Assembly: GCA_954871525.1 (NCBI GenBank)
Contig: OX940861.1
Coordinates: 12,198,842-12,262,841, forward strand
Direction: 5' to 3'
From: Parietaria judaica
Taxonomy: Eukaryota; Streptophyta; Magnoliopsida; Rosales; Urticaceae
Length of the DNA: 64,000 nucleotides
Made by a program: the position numbers and the translations under genes. Shown in pieces: positions 1 to 11,167 of the stretch. Numbering within the stretch: position 1 is the first letter of the stretch; the number at the start of each line of letters is the position of its first letter. The notes under the pieces were generated by a model. It was not told where the DNA came from. It ran no database searches and worked only from the letters and a program-made list of their open reading frames with translations.

Positions 1-570
1 GTTGTCGATATATCAACGACGTGCCCAGAAAATGAGAAGTGCGCAACGATATTCGCAGAAAATCGATATATCCATTTCTTCCCATTTATCCGCCGGCAAG
101 CGATAAATCCGTAAAATGCAGAGTGCGAAACGACATCGATATTGGCATTTAGAACCATGCTTCGTATTTATATTCGTACTTCGTACTCTATGTTCGTATT
201 TATGTTCATACTCTATGAATTTATTATGATACCTAGCTTATTTTATGTTATGATTTATGACTTTTCTGTTATATGTTTGTGTTATATTATGATTTATGAG
301 TGTGTTTTATAGGCTATAACTATGTGTCATATTTATTAAATAAGTAATTTAGAAACTATATAAAAATATGATTGAAATACTAAAAATATTTTCCGGAATA
401 TCCGTCGATATTTCGATAGGCAAGCGATATATCCGTGAAATTTATGCGGTATTATCGGCAAGCGATATATCCATTTCTTCGGATTTATCCATGGATATCG
501 GCATCGGCAAGCGATATATCCATAAAATAGAGAGTGTGAAACGACATCGATATTGATATTTAGAACCTTG
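1..570. mobile_element. Degenerate hAT-like element termini, cut by window start
   Basis: The stretch matches the right part of the element at 47111-48151. Both share the motif GGCAAGCGATATATCC, a following CGAAACGA-type segment and a terminus reading TTTAGAACCTTG. The homology also covers an AT-rich block (about 310-400 here, about 47870-47990 there). A second terminus-like copy occurs at about 85-165, so two right ends seem to lie in tandem. The left end would be outside the window, so no target-site duplication can be checked. No protein is recognisable. Confidence 0.55.
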
Positions 571-1185
571 GTCTAGAATTAGTAGATAAAATTACAAAAA
601 TATTATATGGATAGAGTTTTTGCATTCGATGTTTTAGTAATTTCATCCACCAATTCTACATATACACATGTACATGATAATAACTCAAGTACTTATGCCG
701 TTAATTAATGATATATAATAACTAAAGCACTAATAACTTAAGTACTTATGCCGCAATAAATATTGATATTTTGCGAGAGTTAATGGTTTGGTACTAACAT
801 CATAAACAATTTTCAACAATTTGGTACTTTTTTCTATAAAACATAAGATTTAGACGAATATGTACTTCAAGATACTTTTACCTATATTTTCCCTAAAAAA
901 ATTGCTTACTTATTGTTTGAAAAGATTCTTATTTATGACTTTAATGATCGTAGGTTACGAAAAAAGGGCCTTTTATAGAAATCTAACCTAATTAAGACTA
1001 TAAAGGTAAATAATCTAGTGGAAAATAATCATAAATATTATGCCATCTATATACTTTAATATATAGAACTAATTATTGGTCAAGTGTTTTTATTAATAAT
1101 TGTCTCTTGCTGCCTGTAGTTTAATTATTGGAACTTACGAAAAACATAGACGTGCCATCTACTATTATTATTATTATTATTTTTA

Positions 1186-1222
<37 letters not shown>

Positions 1223-2100
1223 AACAATATTGTATGCTACAGAAAAAAAAATCCAAATCAATTAAAAAGGAAAAGAATATTGCCGTAAGCCACAAGCAAC
1301 AAAACATGATTGGCGAATGATCAGCAAGTCAGCAACCAATATGTCTTCATTAGAAGAATAATATATAAAAAAAAAAAAAAAAATCAGTACCAGCCTCTTG
1401 TTTTCTAAAAAAAAAAATAAAGAAAAATTCTGCCTTTTTCTACAAGCTTTGAAAGGTCTAATTTAGTTCTCATTAATACAAATGGTAATTAACTAATTAT
1501 AAAACCTCAATTTATCATGACCTAACGGCAAAACCATAATAAATATCGCTAATAAAAAGTTATAATTTAGGGAGACATGATACAAAACGTATATATATAG
1601 TCCAGACTCCAGACTGTAATATGTTACAGAATTATTAGTTCAAGTGATTGAGTAAATAAGTAATACAAAATTAGAAATTAAGGGGTAAAATGATATTAAA
1701 AATAGTTATACAGGATGATAAATTTTAGAGGGGTTAAACTGAACATTAAAAGAAAGAAAAATTTAGGAATTAATTTGATGAAAAGGGATAAATTGAGGAG
1801 ACATTAGCGATATTTATTTTTAAGAAAATAAAAGAAGATTCCATGTATCTATTAATATTAAGCATAATATTAACGATTTAATTCACATGTACAATCAATT
1901 AAATACCTTATGCAACGCATATAAATACAAATTATTGCGTACTATTAGCTTCACATACATACATACAAAGCAGACGTTACTAGCATCACTATTTCTCACC
2001 TTCCACGCAATATCCTCCCTCTAAATAAAAATAAACAAAAACCTATGTGTGTCCAAAAGCCACCATTAAAACAGACATATACATATATATATATATATGT

Positions 2101-2133
<33 letters not shown>
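571..2133. other. AT-rich intergenic DNA with microsatellites
   Basis: No gene is visible. Contents: an (ATT)n tract at about 1160-1220; a perfect 15-bp inverted repeat ATAAATATCGCTAAT at 1539-1553 and 1803-1817 that could bound an old 280-bp MITE; and a (TA)n tract ending at the next element. Two copies of a short AAGTACTTATGCCG motif occur near 690 and 740. Short reading frames here are translations of microsatellites. Confidence 0.6.
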
Positions 2134-2137
<4 letters not shown>

Positions 2138-2412
2138 TAATTGCGGCAAAAAGACTTAAACTTTGATCAAACTCTCCACCGTGTATGCAATCTCCGTAAA
2201 TAGCAACAATAGTACCTAAACTCAGCATTTGGGAGTTGACCAACCATTTTTGTCCAGAAACACTATTCCCCCGTTAGACAACTCCCACGTGGCTAAACCC
2301 ATTCGTTGACGGAGAACATTTTCGCCACATGTACTGAACACGTCATTTACGGAGGTTGTATACACGGTAGAGAGTTTGACCAAAGTTTGGGTCTTTTAGC
2401 TGCAGTTAACCC
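2134..2412. mobile_element. Small Mutator-type MITE upstream of the CIPK gene
   Basis: The 279-bp element begins GGGTTAATTGCGGC and ends GCTGCAGTTAACCC, imperfect inverted ends. Inside the ends, matching segments (CAAACTCTCCACCGTGTA and its inverse) extend the terminal repeat. Both flanks are TA repeats, so an 8-10 bp duplication of TA units is possible but cannot be proved. Its design (GGGTTAA ends, TTGACC and CACGTG inside) resembles the elements at 5336, 7474 and 33604, three of which have 9-11 bp target duplications. It ends 266 bp before the kinase start codon. Confidence 0.75.
2236..2381. promoter_or_regulatory. W-box and G-box/ABRE motifs inside the MITE
   Basis: TTGACC occurs at 2236-2241 and 2376-2381, and the palindrome CCACGTGG at 2285-2292. 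TTGAC(C/T) is the established WRKY binding site, and CACGTGG is the core of ABA-responsive and G-box elements. All lie 300-440 bp upstream of the CIPK start codon. That they act on the gene is inference. Confidence 0.4.
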
Positions 2413-2574
2413 TATATATATATATATATATATACATATATATATAATGGGAAGGAAATAAAAACTAAGTCCTAAGCCAAATCCAATGGCCTCAAGGCAT
2501 TTCCCTCACAAAAATCCATAGCCTTCTAAATATAACCCAAAGTGAGTCTCGACCATCAGTTTCTCCTCTCTCTT

Positions 2575-2628
2575 ATGGAATCCATCGAACTCAGCTTCTC
2601 CGCTGTATTGTCCTGGATTCCCTTATAA
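2575..2628 (+). CDS. Possible 17-codon upstream ORF of the CIPK gene
   Basis: An ATG at 2575 opens a 17-codon frame ([17 protein letters not shown]) that stops at 2626-2628, 50 bp before the kinase start codon. A TATA-like CTAAATATAACC near 2526 would place it in the 5' leader. Whether it is transcribed or translated is unknown. It could instead be chance. Confidence 0.25.
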   Translation: MESIELSFSAVLSWIPL

Positions 2629-2678
2629 CCTCCGAAACCAACCAACTCAACAGACAACCAACTAACGAACCTCCCACA

Positions 2679-4606
2679 ATGGACCAGACCGGCACCGACC
2701 CCGACGCCCAGCGCCACATCGTCTTTGGCAAGTACGAGATTGGGAAACTCCTCGGGAAGGGCACCTTCGCGAAGGTCTACCACGGCAAGCAAATCTCCAC
2801 CGGCGAGAGCGTCGCCATAAAGGTCATCAATAAGGACCAGGTGAATATAATTATCAAAAACTTTTTAAGTTATAGTTTTGATATATATACGTCTGAGTTT
2901 GATTCAAATTCTGGGTCCGCCCCTGCAGGTGAAGCGCGAGGGGATGATGGAGCAGATCGGGCGCGAGATCTCGGTGATGAGGCTCGTTCGGCACCCGAAC
3001 GTGGTGGAGATCAAAGAGGTGATGGCGACGAAGACGAAGATATTCGTGGTGATGGAGTTCGTGCGAGGCGGGGAGCTTTTCGCCAAGGTGGCGCGGGGGA
3101 GGCTCCCGGAGAACACTGCACGGAAGTACTTCCAGCAGCTGATCTCGGCCGTTGACTATTGCCACAGCAGGGGCGTGGCCCACCGCGACCTCAAGCCCGA
3201 GAATCTGCTGCTTGACGATGACGAGGACCTCAAGATCTCGGACTTCGGCCTCTCGGCCTTGCCCGAGCACCTCCGCCATGACGGGATGCTGCACACGCAG
3301 TGCGGCACCCCAGCTTATGTGGCGCCGGAGGTGCTGCGCAAGAAGGGCTACGACGGGTCCAAGGCAGATATTTGGTCGTGCGGAGTCATTCTCTACGTCC
3401 TCCTCGCCGGGTTCTTGCCTTTCCGCAACGAGAATCTCATGAAGATGTACAGGTAATTTCCTAGTTTTGGCCGAAACCATGTATCTCATTATTAGAGCTG
3501 AAATATTATATTCTGATTCAATTCCCGGTCCCGGGTACCGGTTTTTATACTGTTATTTAATCCAAAAAAGGGGAACCAGCCCGGTAATCAGTAATTACCA
3601 TTATTGTTTTATTCCATATATATTTTTTTAATAATGTTTTATTTTATTTTAGAGTTACGCTTAAAATAGCAGTTTAAAACGAGATTTACTGGTATCGGTT
3701 TAGTATTTTAAAACCGAAAAATAGTGTATGTAGTAGTTCTGTACTTGTACGGTAAAACCGGACGAGGATTGATTGGTAATACTTGAATTTACCTATCTGG
3801 AACATCTCAAAATCTCATTTCGGGTCCCGGTTTCACCCGTACGTACATATAATTGATAAGAGAATCTAACTTTTGAGTAATAAAACAGGAAAGTATTCAA
3901 GGCCGAATTCGAGTGCCCTAGCTGGTTCTCCCCAGAGGCGAAGCGCCTGATCGTGAAGCTTCTCGTCCCCGACCCCGACCGGCGAATCTCCATACAAGCC
4001 ATCATGCGCATCCCCTGGTTCTGCAAAGGCTTCGCCCGCTCCCGCTCCTTCAACTCCATCATTGACCAGCTCGAAAAAGACGACGAGGCCGCCGAAGAAG
4101 AAGAGCTTGCCGAGGGAAAAACCCCAACCACGTCGTCCCCCAAATTCTTCAATGCCTTTGAATTGATCTCGGCCATGTCGCCGGGCTTCGACCTCTCCAG
4201 CCTCTTCGACAGCACGCCCCGGGCCCGCTGCAGCTCAGTCTTCACATCCCGAAGCACGGCCTCGACCATCATGGAGCGGATCGAGGCCGTCGCAGAGAAG
4301 CTGCGGTTCAAGGTGGTGCACAAGCGGGATTTCCGAGTCCGGCTTCAGGGCGAGACCGAGGGGCGGAAGGGTAAGCTCTCGGTGACTGCCGAGATCTATG
4401 AGGCGGCGCCGGAGATCGCGGTGGTCGAGTTCTCGAAGTCCGCCGGGGACACGCTGGAGTACGTGAAGTTCTTCGAGGATGACGTCAGGCCGGCGCTGAA
4501 GGACATCGTGTGGACGTGGCAGGGGGATGGCGTAACGGTGGATAACGTTCGCAACGGTAATAACTGTAATTTGGAAGAAGGTAAAACCGAATCACCACAT
4601 GTGTAA
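2679..4606 (+). CDS. CIPK25-like: CBL-interacting protein kinase, CIPK5/CIPK25-like (3 exons)
   Basis: A Ser/Thr kinase of the SnRK3 family, which is switched on by calcium-loaded CBL sensors and phosphorylates transporters and signalling proteins at membranes. Exons 2679-2840, 2929-3452 and 3889-4606 (GT-AG introns of 88 and 436 bp) give 467 aa, a normal family length. Visible motifs: glycine loop GKGTFAKVY (26-34), catalytic Lys48 (VAIKVI), HRDLKPEN (139-146), DFG (159-161), activation loop ending APE (186-188) with Thr177, the NAF/FISL motif NAFELISAM (317-325) that binds CBL, and a C-terminal protein-phosphatase-interaction segment at about 350-395. The FDLSSLF stretch after NAF and the overall order resemble CIPK5/CIPK25, as far as I can judge without alignment. 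Those Arabidopsis genes belong, from memory, to the intron-poor clade, so two introns are notable. All catalytic residues are intact. The exons are GC-rich compared with the surroundings. Confidence 0.93.
3500..3800. repeat. Repeat-like sequence filling CIPK intron 2
   Basis: The second intron holds segments such as CCCGGTCCCGGGTACCGG, AAAACCGGACG and CGGGTCCCGGTTTCACCCG. They resemble the ACCGGTTCCAGTTCCGG-type sequence at about 36570-37060, which looks like an old MITE. No clear terminal repeats or target duplication could be fixed. Origin of the intron by insertion is only a possibility. Confidence 0.3.
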
Positions 4607-5335
4607 TAGTAAGTAATAATATGTTTGTTTTTAATTTAACGGAGTAACTATATATGTTTAATTAGAGCCATTTTGTAAATATAGTTTGTGCTTAGATATA
4701 TATGTTACAAAGACAGGACAATAATTCGAGCAAAGTTTTGAGCTTATTTGTTTTTTTGTTTTTTATTTTTTATTTTTACCATAATTTGGTAATGGGATAT
4801 TTGCGATAGTACCTAATTTTGTATTAATTATGTCGGCATATTCTCAATCTTTTTTTATGCGGTTTTTGCACCTACAAGTCACTAAGCATTATTGAATTCC
4901 AGTTTTGTTCATGTCACGTTAAGATTTTAAACACACATAAATCTATAATTTTTTTTTGAAAGAAGACATACATCTATAATTAAACTATAAAATAATTTTT
5001 TTTTTTAAAGAAGACATACATCTATAATTAAACTATAAAATAATCATTTATTCAACTTTTTAATTAAATTTATTGACGTGTGTTTCTACCTTAACAGACG
5101 TTAACCTATAAACAAAGACGGAATTGATCATCGATATTATTTTCTTATAGTGGCACATTTAGTAAAAGATTAGATACTCATTACAAAAATATCCCGCAGT
5201 AAAATACTTTTCCCCCCCTCTAATTTATAAATTACAAGTCCCATAAACACTTATCAATAGCATCAATTTTCTCCTTATTAGTGATTCTAATAATATTACT
5301 TACTTGAACGCCAATGGTTTTGGCAATTAAAATTA
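4607..5335. other. CIPK 3' flank and intergenic DNA
   Basis: No gene is seen. A segment containing AAGAAGACATACATCTATAA is duplicated in tandem at about 4944-5043. A weak inverted pair, GGGATATTT at 4794 and AAATATCCC ending 5195, could bound an old 400-bp Mutator-type MITE, but no target duplication is present. Confidence 0.5.
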
Positions 5336-6873
5336 GGGTTAATGACGGTGAAAATACTCAAAGTTTGGTCAAAGAACCCATCGTGTACTTAAAGTCTAAA
5401 AGTAGTGGTAAAAGTACCTAAAATTACATTTGTGGCGTTGACCACTCCATTCTCGTAACTCAATCAACGTACCAGTTAACTCTGGCCACGTCGACAAAAG
5501 TGGGTTGCTGACATAACAATTTCTTGCCACGTGGACGAGCCCACATCAGCCTCGTTCACGACAGAACAAAGAATTAAACCCTTATTTGAGCTCGTCCACG
5601 TGGCAAAAAACTGCCATGTCAGCAACCCAAGTTTGTCCATGTAGCTAGAATTAACGGGTAAGTTAACTGTGTTACGAGGATGAAGTGGTCAACGTTCCAA
5701 ATGCGACTTTAGGTACTTTTCCCTCCACTTTTAAACTTTAGATAAACGATTGGTTTTTTGACCAAACTTTTGTTGATGCCAAAAATCGCCATCAACCGTC
5801 GCGGATTAATTGTAATCCGTTTTATTGTAGTGTCTGTGTATGTTGCCGTATGAATCCCGATACTTCGTCTTACTCGCCAAGATCGCTCCGAATTTACTAT
5901 ATAAATTGCGATAATATATATAATATAAAGCGTAAAGGAAAATGACAGCATGATTTTTTATAGAGGTTCGTCCGAAGTGGTAGTTGACTACTTCCTCTCT
6001 ACTTTTCTTATTGAAACGAAGTGAATACAATATGTGGAAGAGATGAAGAAGAACTCAGAAACGAGGTGAAAAATACGAGGTGAAATTATATCTCATAAAA
6101 TGAGTAATATGAAATATAAATCCTCTCTAGAGTGTTTGTGGTGATCTTCTTTCCTCCGAACTTGTTCTCCTCTCTCTTCAATCCTCCCCAATGTCATTCT
6201 TCATGTATTTATATAGGCTTTAGCCATGACCGTTGGATGCCTCTTCATGTGGAGAAAATAGTGGGCCATGACTTAGCCGTCCATCACTTCCTTTTGACAT
6301 GTGTAAAGTACTTGAATGCCTTTATTTTGACTGACTAACTAAGCAATCTCTGGAACGCGTTTATCAATTTGAGCCAAGTCTTCGTCAATGTTCTCCTACC
6401 TATCAGGAAAGTAAAAGCCAATAGTGGACTGGATGCTTAGCCATGTGACCATATTGCTCGGTGAGAGATTTTTAATGAGATTACTCTTTTATCAATCCCT
6501 AAAAATTTGGGAGAACCAAGTTCAAGTGTGGGCTACGTTCTTAATTGCGATGAGCATTTAATATGATCTTTGAGAGAATAAATATTTTATTCCTCGCCGC
6601 ATATTTATGCCGTAAATATCAAATATTGAATAGACACTCAAACCAAATAGCAAATCTAATTTAATTAATATTTGTCATATTAATTAATTATATAGATCTT
6701 GCTAAAAGATTAATACTTTTGCCGCAGTCTCTTTGTAGAAGATGAACGACATGTCTTATCGGTCAAGACATTAAATGACGTGTCGTATTTACACGACGAC
6801 AAATGATATGTTGTCTTGTTCGGGGATGAAATCCCACATCAACAACTTTGAGTATTTTCACCGTCATTAACCC
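5336..6873. mobile_element. Mutator-type MITE A, split by a solo LTR
   Basis: Ends read GGGTTAATGACGG and CCGTCATTAACCC. Flanks are TTAAAATTA (5327-5335) and TTAAGATTA (6874-6882), a 9-bp target duplication with one change, as expected for Mutator-type transposition. Terminal repeats run more than 150 bp inward, matching elements at 7474 and 33604. The interior carries several CCACGTGG-like and TTGAC motifs. The right arm is interrupted by the solo LTR at 5771-6844. No protein is encoded. Confidence 0.85.
5771..6844 (+). mobile_element. Solo LTR inserted in MITE A
   Basis: The 1074-bp piece starts TGTTGATGCC and ends CCCACATCAACA, the TG...CA form of an LTR. It is flanked by a perfect 5-bp duplication ACTTT (5766-5770 and 6845-6849). 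Removing it with one duplicate rejoins the MITE. A TATA-like ATTTATATAGG near 6208 fits a plus-strand LTR promoter. No second LTR or internal region exists, so it is the product of LTR-LTR recombination. The superfamily is not determinable. Confidence 0.85.
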
Positions 6874-6882
6874 TTAAGATTA

Positions 6883-7464
6883 AATGAATGCTAATAACAT
6901 GCGCATACTCGATTGTCATATATATAATATGTAAGGTTTTATTAATATGTAATTTCCACAAATATCTTTAAAAAAAGAAAGAAGCCTCTCTCTCTATATA
7001 GTCACGAATGAGATATTTTTGCAAATTATTTTCAAACCAAGTGTGTCGGTTCATGTAATCTTTTGTCATTTTGCTGTATGGTGTATGTGAAGTTGCAACT
7101 TTGTTATAGGTCGTGTTTATAATAATTATGGAATTTTGTTTGAAATCAGAGAAGATATTATATAAAGTGGAGCTGCTTGTTTCGCCAAAAATAAAATAAT
7201 TAAACCTGATCTTTTAATAGTAACCACACATGATTAAAGTCAAGCTTTTATATATAGGGTTTCAAATTCAATTGGTACAACAAAAAACAAATTTGTATAT
7301 ATAATTTTTTGTTTAATATATGATGTGTATAAGTTGCTAAGGGAAAACTTACAGTAATCAGCTCATGCTATAATTTATTTATATAATTTGTAGAAGATAA
7401 GGACTTCAACTTGCATTTTAATAATATACCCTATTATGTTTTGTTGTTTATGACTTTTTGATAT
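6883..7464. other. AT-rich intergenic DNA
   Basis: No gene, RNA or clear repeat is seen between MITE A and MITE B apart from short TATA runs and a TCTCTCTC tract near 6991. Confidence 0.5.
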
Positions 7465-7473
7465 TTTAACTTA

Positions 7474-7942
7474 GGGTTAATAATGGCAAAAATACTCAAA
7501 GTTTGGTCAAAGAACCCCTCGTGTACCCAAAGTTTAAAAGTGGTGGCAAAAATACCCAAAGTCGTATTTGGGGAGTTGACCACTCCATTCTCGTAACGCC
7601 GTTAACTTACCCGTTAACTCTGACCACGTGGACAAATCTGTTTTGTTAAGTGTAATCATTATGGGTTCAATTAGTTGTATTAAATAGTATTAATTAGGGG
7701 TTTAATTCGTTGTTTTATCGTAAACGAGGCTGATGTGGGCTCGTCCACGTAGCAAAAATTATTCTGTCAGCAACCCACGTTTGTCCACGTGGCCAAAGTT
7801 AACGGGTAAGTTAACGACGTTACGAGAATGGAGTGGTCAACTCCCCAAATATGACTTTAAGTATTTTTACCACCATTTTTAAACTTTGGGTACACGAGGG
7901 GTTCTTTGACCAAACTTTGGATATTTTTGCCATCATTAACCC
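7474..7942. mobile_element. Mutator-type MITE B
   Basis: This 469-bp element starts GGGTTAATAATGGC and ends GCCATCATTAACCC. It is bounded by a perfect 9-bp duplication TTTAACTTA (7465-7473 and 7943-7951). Inverted arms of more than 150 bp contain TTTGGTCAAAGAACC, TTGACCACTCC and GCCACGTGG-type motifs (one arm has CCACGTAG). The middle segment reads TTAATTAGGGGTTTAATTCG. It encodes nothing and must be moved by a transposase supplied in trans. Confidence 0.9.
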
Positions 7943-7951
7943 TTTAACTTA

Positions 7952-8462
7952 TATAGAAAATTACTCTTAAGTCTTAATAGCTAGCTTATAAAGCTTAACA
8001 TTTATATTTACCGAATTACAAGTATGGATGAACCTCCATCTTTTATTAAAAAAATTACAAGTATGGGGCTATGTGTTATGGGAGGGTTAAATAAGCTCAA
8101 AAAAAATTATTAAAAAAATTAAAAAGTAAAAAGTAAAAAAAGTAAAAAATTTGTGCAAATCTTGTATTTACCAGATTGTTACGAAACAGTCCCATGTTTT
8201 TTTTAATATCCCTTTCAAGTTTCAACATTCTAAACATACTACTTTTTGTATACATTCTAAACATATCATTTTATATCTGTTTGCTTTGGAAAAAATAAAT
8301 TGTGTATCAATTGCTTTTGGTTTATAAATTTTAATATGTTATCAAGCACTCCCTCTTGATTGAATTTTTACGGTTTTCCTCTCAAAATTTAAAGAAAAAA
8401 TGTTTCATTTATTAAAGGGTAATTACATGCAAAAGCACACACAAAATTCCACATCATATTCC
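7952..8462. other. AT-rich intergenic DNA
   Basis: No gene or element border is seen. There are A-rich runs around 8100-8150. Confidence 0.5.
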
Positions 8463-8910
8463 TATTCCTATTTCGTCTTGTAAAAGTATCAAAAATAACT
8501 TTTTCGTGTCACTGGTTTCTGTTATTGCTCATTCGTCAAATGTCACTTGTGAACTTTTTACGCGCCACGTATTTCACTTTCCCCTTAATTCGAAGATGCT
8601 AACCCTGAAGTTGGAGTTTGTAACCCCACATTCAGGGTAGCATCTCTAGCTTCAGTGTTGTTTTAGTAAACAAACCCTAGATGATCTTGTGTAGGATCAC
8701 GGTAATCCGACTTCGGGATTAGCATCAACGACATCAATGTTATTAACTCTGTTGTTAGTGATGCTAACCCCGAATTTGAAATACGTGAGCGCGTAAAAAG
8801 GTGACAAGATGACATTTGACGGATGAGTCACAACGAAAGCCATTTGAAACTTACAGTGACATGAAAAAAAATTACTCTTGGTACTCTTGTCACGATAAAA
8901 TAGGAGTACA
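8463..8910. repeat. Fold-back inverted repeat, MITE-like
   Basis: The left arm (about 8463-8590, including TTCGTCAAATGTCAC and TTTTTACGCGCCACGTATTTC) pairs with the right arm (about 8780-8910, including GAAATACGTGAGCGCGTAAAAA and GTGACA...ATTTGACGGATGAG). A second inner pair is GATGCTAACCCTGAAGTTGG versus CCGACTTCGGGATTAGCATC. The arms are diverged and borders are approximate. No target duplication was found. Confidence 0.6.
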
Positions 8911-10668
8911 AATATGCCGTAAAATTTATGTACTTCAAGATATTTTTATCTATATTTACTTTTTTAAAAATAAATAGAAAATATCTTGAGTTTTGATACT
9001 TCACGTGGATAGTTAAACTACCGGGGTATAACCGCGGTAGAATTTGCTCCGAAATGGAAACATTTGATACATAAAACCACGTTGAATCAGACATGACACC
9101 TTGTATAGTTACATAGACACATCAAGTAGAATGTTCAGTAGGATTGAAGTATTGGAATAAAATAATGCAACTAATGGAATTTAGGTCAAAAAAATTGTAC
9201 CACAAAATTAGGTGGTCTATCCACTTTAACCCCGGGCCAATGAAAATGTGGCACCAAGATCCCTTTAAAATTAAATAAATAAGTATTGATGCCCATCAGA
9301 TAATGAAATGGACCCATTCGATACCGGACAATACCTGATAAGTTTATGGCACCAATCAATTGGCTACACTGAACATCGAAATAATTACCCAAAAAATAAG
9401 AAGATAATACTAAGTTGAATGAAAATATGACCCACCAAAAGGTCTATTACTTCAATAATGTAGCAATGCTTCATTGTCAAGCTTTTTTGGGTGTCCTTTT
9501 TCTTTTTCATATCCATAGTTTGTGAACTGAGACAGTCGAAGTTCAACAGTACAAGACAAGACAGAACCTTGAGTTATTTTTTATATTGTAAATTAATGAA
9601 ATAAATATAATGATGTATCATCTGATTGTCATTGTCAAGTATTTATTATGTCATTGTGATTTATTAATTGAATTGATTTAATTAGTCAATTAGAGAATAA
9701 CCAGATCTAAGACAGAATTTGTGGAACATGATAACAAAATTACAAACCCATGAATCGCTTTCAATTATTTTAGTTCTATAATTTACTTGTTTTTTTTTTT
9801 TTAATAAATCTTCTTCACGATCCTAATATTAAATTTCTGTTTTTAGTATGCTTTCAGTACTTATTGAGTAATTGAAGAAAAGAGTTGAAAATTTTGGAGC
9901 CTAATCTTGTTAAATGTCAAAATCAGTGATGTTTTTAATTACGAGAATATTTTTTTTTTTAAATATACTTGTTCGGGTAAAAACCGCTTTACAATAGTCA
10001 TGGCGTCGCACAAGGCAACACCGGCTTTAGATTGTGCTTTTCAAGGAGCGAAGCGGGCCGTACGCTTCCGCTAATATCGTATGCAAAATGATAAGCAACT
10101 AACGGAGATGAGAGACAAATAAGTAGAGCAAACTGGTGTATGAATTTTCTTTATCCCTTTAATTCCGTTGTTTTTCTTGTACAAAAATTGTGAAGAAAAC
10201 AAGTACACACTTGGATTCTTTAGTACAACAATGACTCATGAAAAGATAATGTTCTCTAGGGTTTGATGATGGTATTATTTTGGTAGTGAATGCCTTTTTC
10301 CATTAGCTATTTTTAGTCCTTTTGAGGGACATATATCTTACTATTTATAGACATGCCTTTTAATAACTTTGATTACAAGAAATAATAAAACCCTAATCTG
10401 GTGGTCCCAATTCATTGCTACGACCTGTATCGTACAGATTCTGCGATTGCGTTCTATTGGACGAGATTCTGAGTTCCTGACTCGATCCCGTCCGCTTCGA
10501 CTCTGAGTAGCCCGATCGAAAACTCGGTCATCGAGGCGTCTTTTGGTACACGTGCAATGCTTCTTCTTGTTAGTCCCCTTATAGCTCACGTGACTTTGGT
10601 CAAAGTCCGTGTATTGATCCTTTGGGCCTTAAACCGAAATCGATCCGAAGTCCGAACAATACCGAATA
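8911..10668. other. Intergenic DNA without recognisable genes
   Basis: I see no coding region with family similarity. The short open frames (for example 8828-9094, 9186-9392 and 10341-10589, minus) lack known motifs and look like chance. A GC-richer fragment at 9960-10080 is not recognised. Confidence 0.5.
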
Positions 10669-11054
10669 GTTTCTGTTATGCGTATTTTTCGAACAATTGA
10701 AAATATAGGCCCGAAAGGTAAAAGTCAAAGCCCATGAAGAAAAGTCAAAGCCCACGAAGGATGGTCAAAGCCCAGAGGTCCAGGTCCAAGCCCGTTAGAC
10801 GAACAACGAAAGGAAAGAAAGGCCCAAAAGACGGAGCTCGAAGACCAAATAACATCGCTCACGGGAGATGTCACATAATCCCGACAAAAGGAGATAAAGG
10901 GAGACGTTCCCCATACTCTCAGGAACGCACAAGATTCAACAGATTGGAAATCGGACACCCGGAAGACCCTTTTCGAAGCCGCCGAAGTCAGGGACCTCAG
11001 CTAGGCCCCGAGCTCGCCCATGTACGCCAAACCAGCCCCAAGAGCGCCCAAAAT

Positions 11055-11167
11055 GTCCCACGTCGCTTAGGAATGAAGCATTTGGAGCAGCTGAAGACTA
11101 TAAATACAACACAAAGTCCCACATCGCTTGGGAACAAAGGAGTTGAGGAAAATTGAAGCTATAAATA
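11055..11167 (+). promoter_or_regulatory. Two tandem USE-TATA modules in the solo LTR
   Basis: GTCCCACGTCG (11055-11065) is followed after 33 bp by TATAAATA (11099-11106). GTCCCACATCG (11116-11126) is followed after exactly 33 bp by TATAAATA (11160-11167). The consensus RTCCCACATCG is the known upstream sequence element of plant U-snRNA promoters, and about 33 bp of spacing is the Pol II-type arrangement. The period of the duplication is 61 bp. Similar motifs occur in other plant LTRs, so this may simply be the LTR core promoter. Confidence 0.5.

Noticed and set aside
2854..3489. 211-codon open frame antisense to the CIPK
   Set aside because: A shadow of the GC-rich kinase exon; it has no family features and runs through both intron borders.
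4794..5195. Possible 400-bp TIR element
   Set aside because: Only about nine terminal bases match clearly and no target duplication exists; mentioned only within the intergenic entry.
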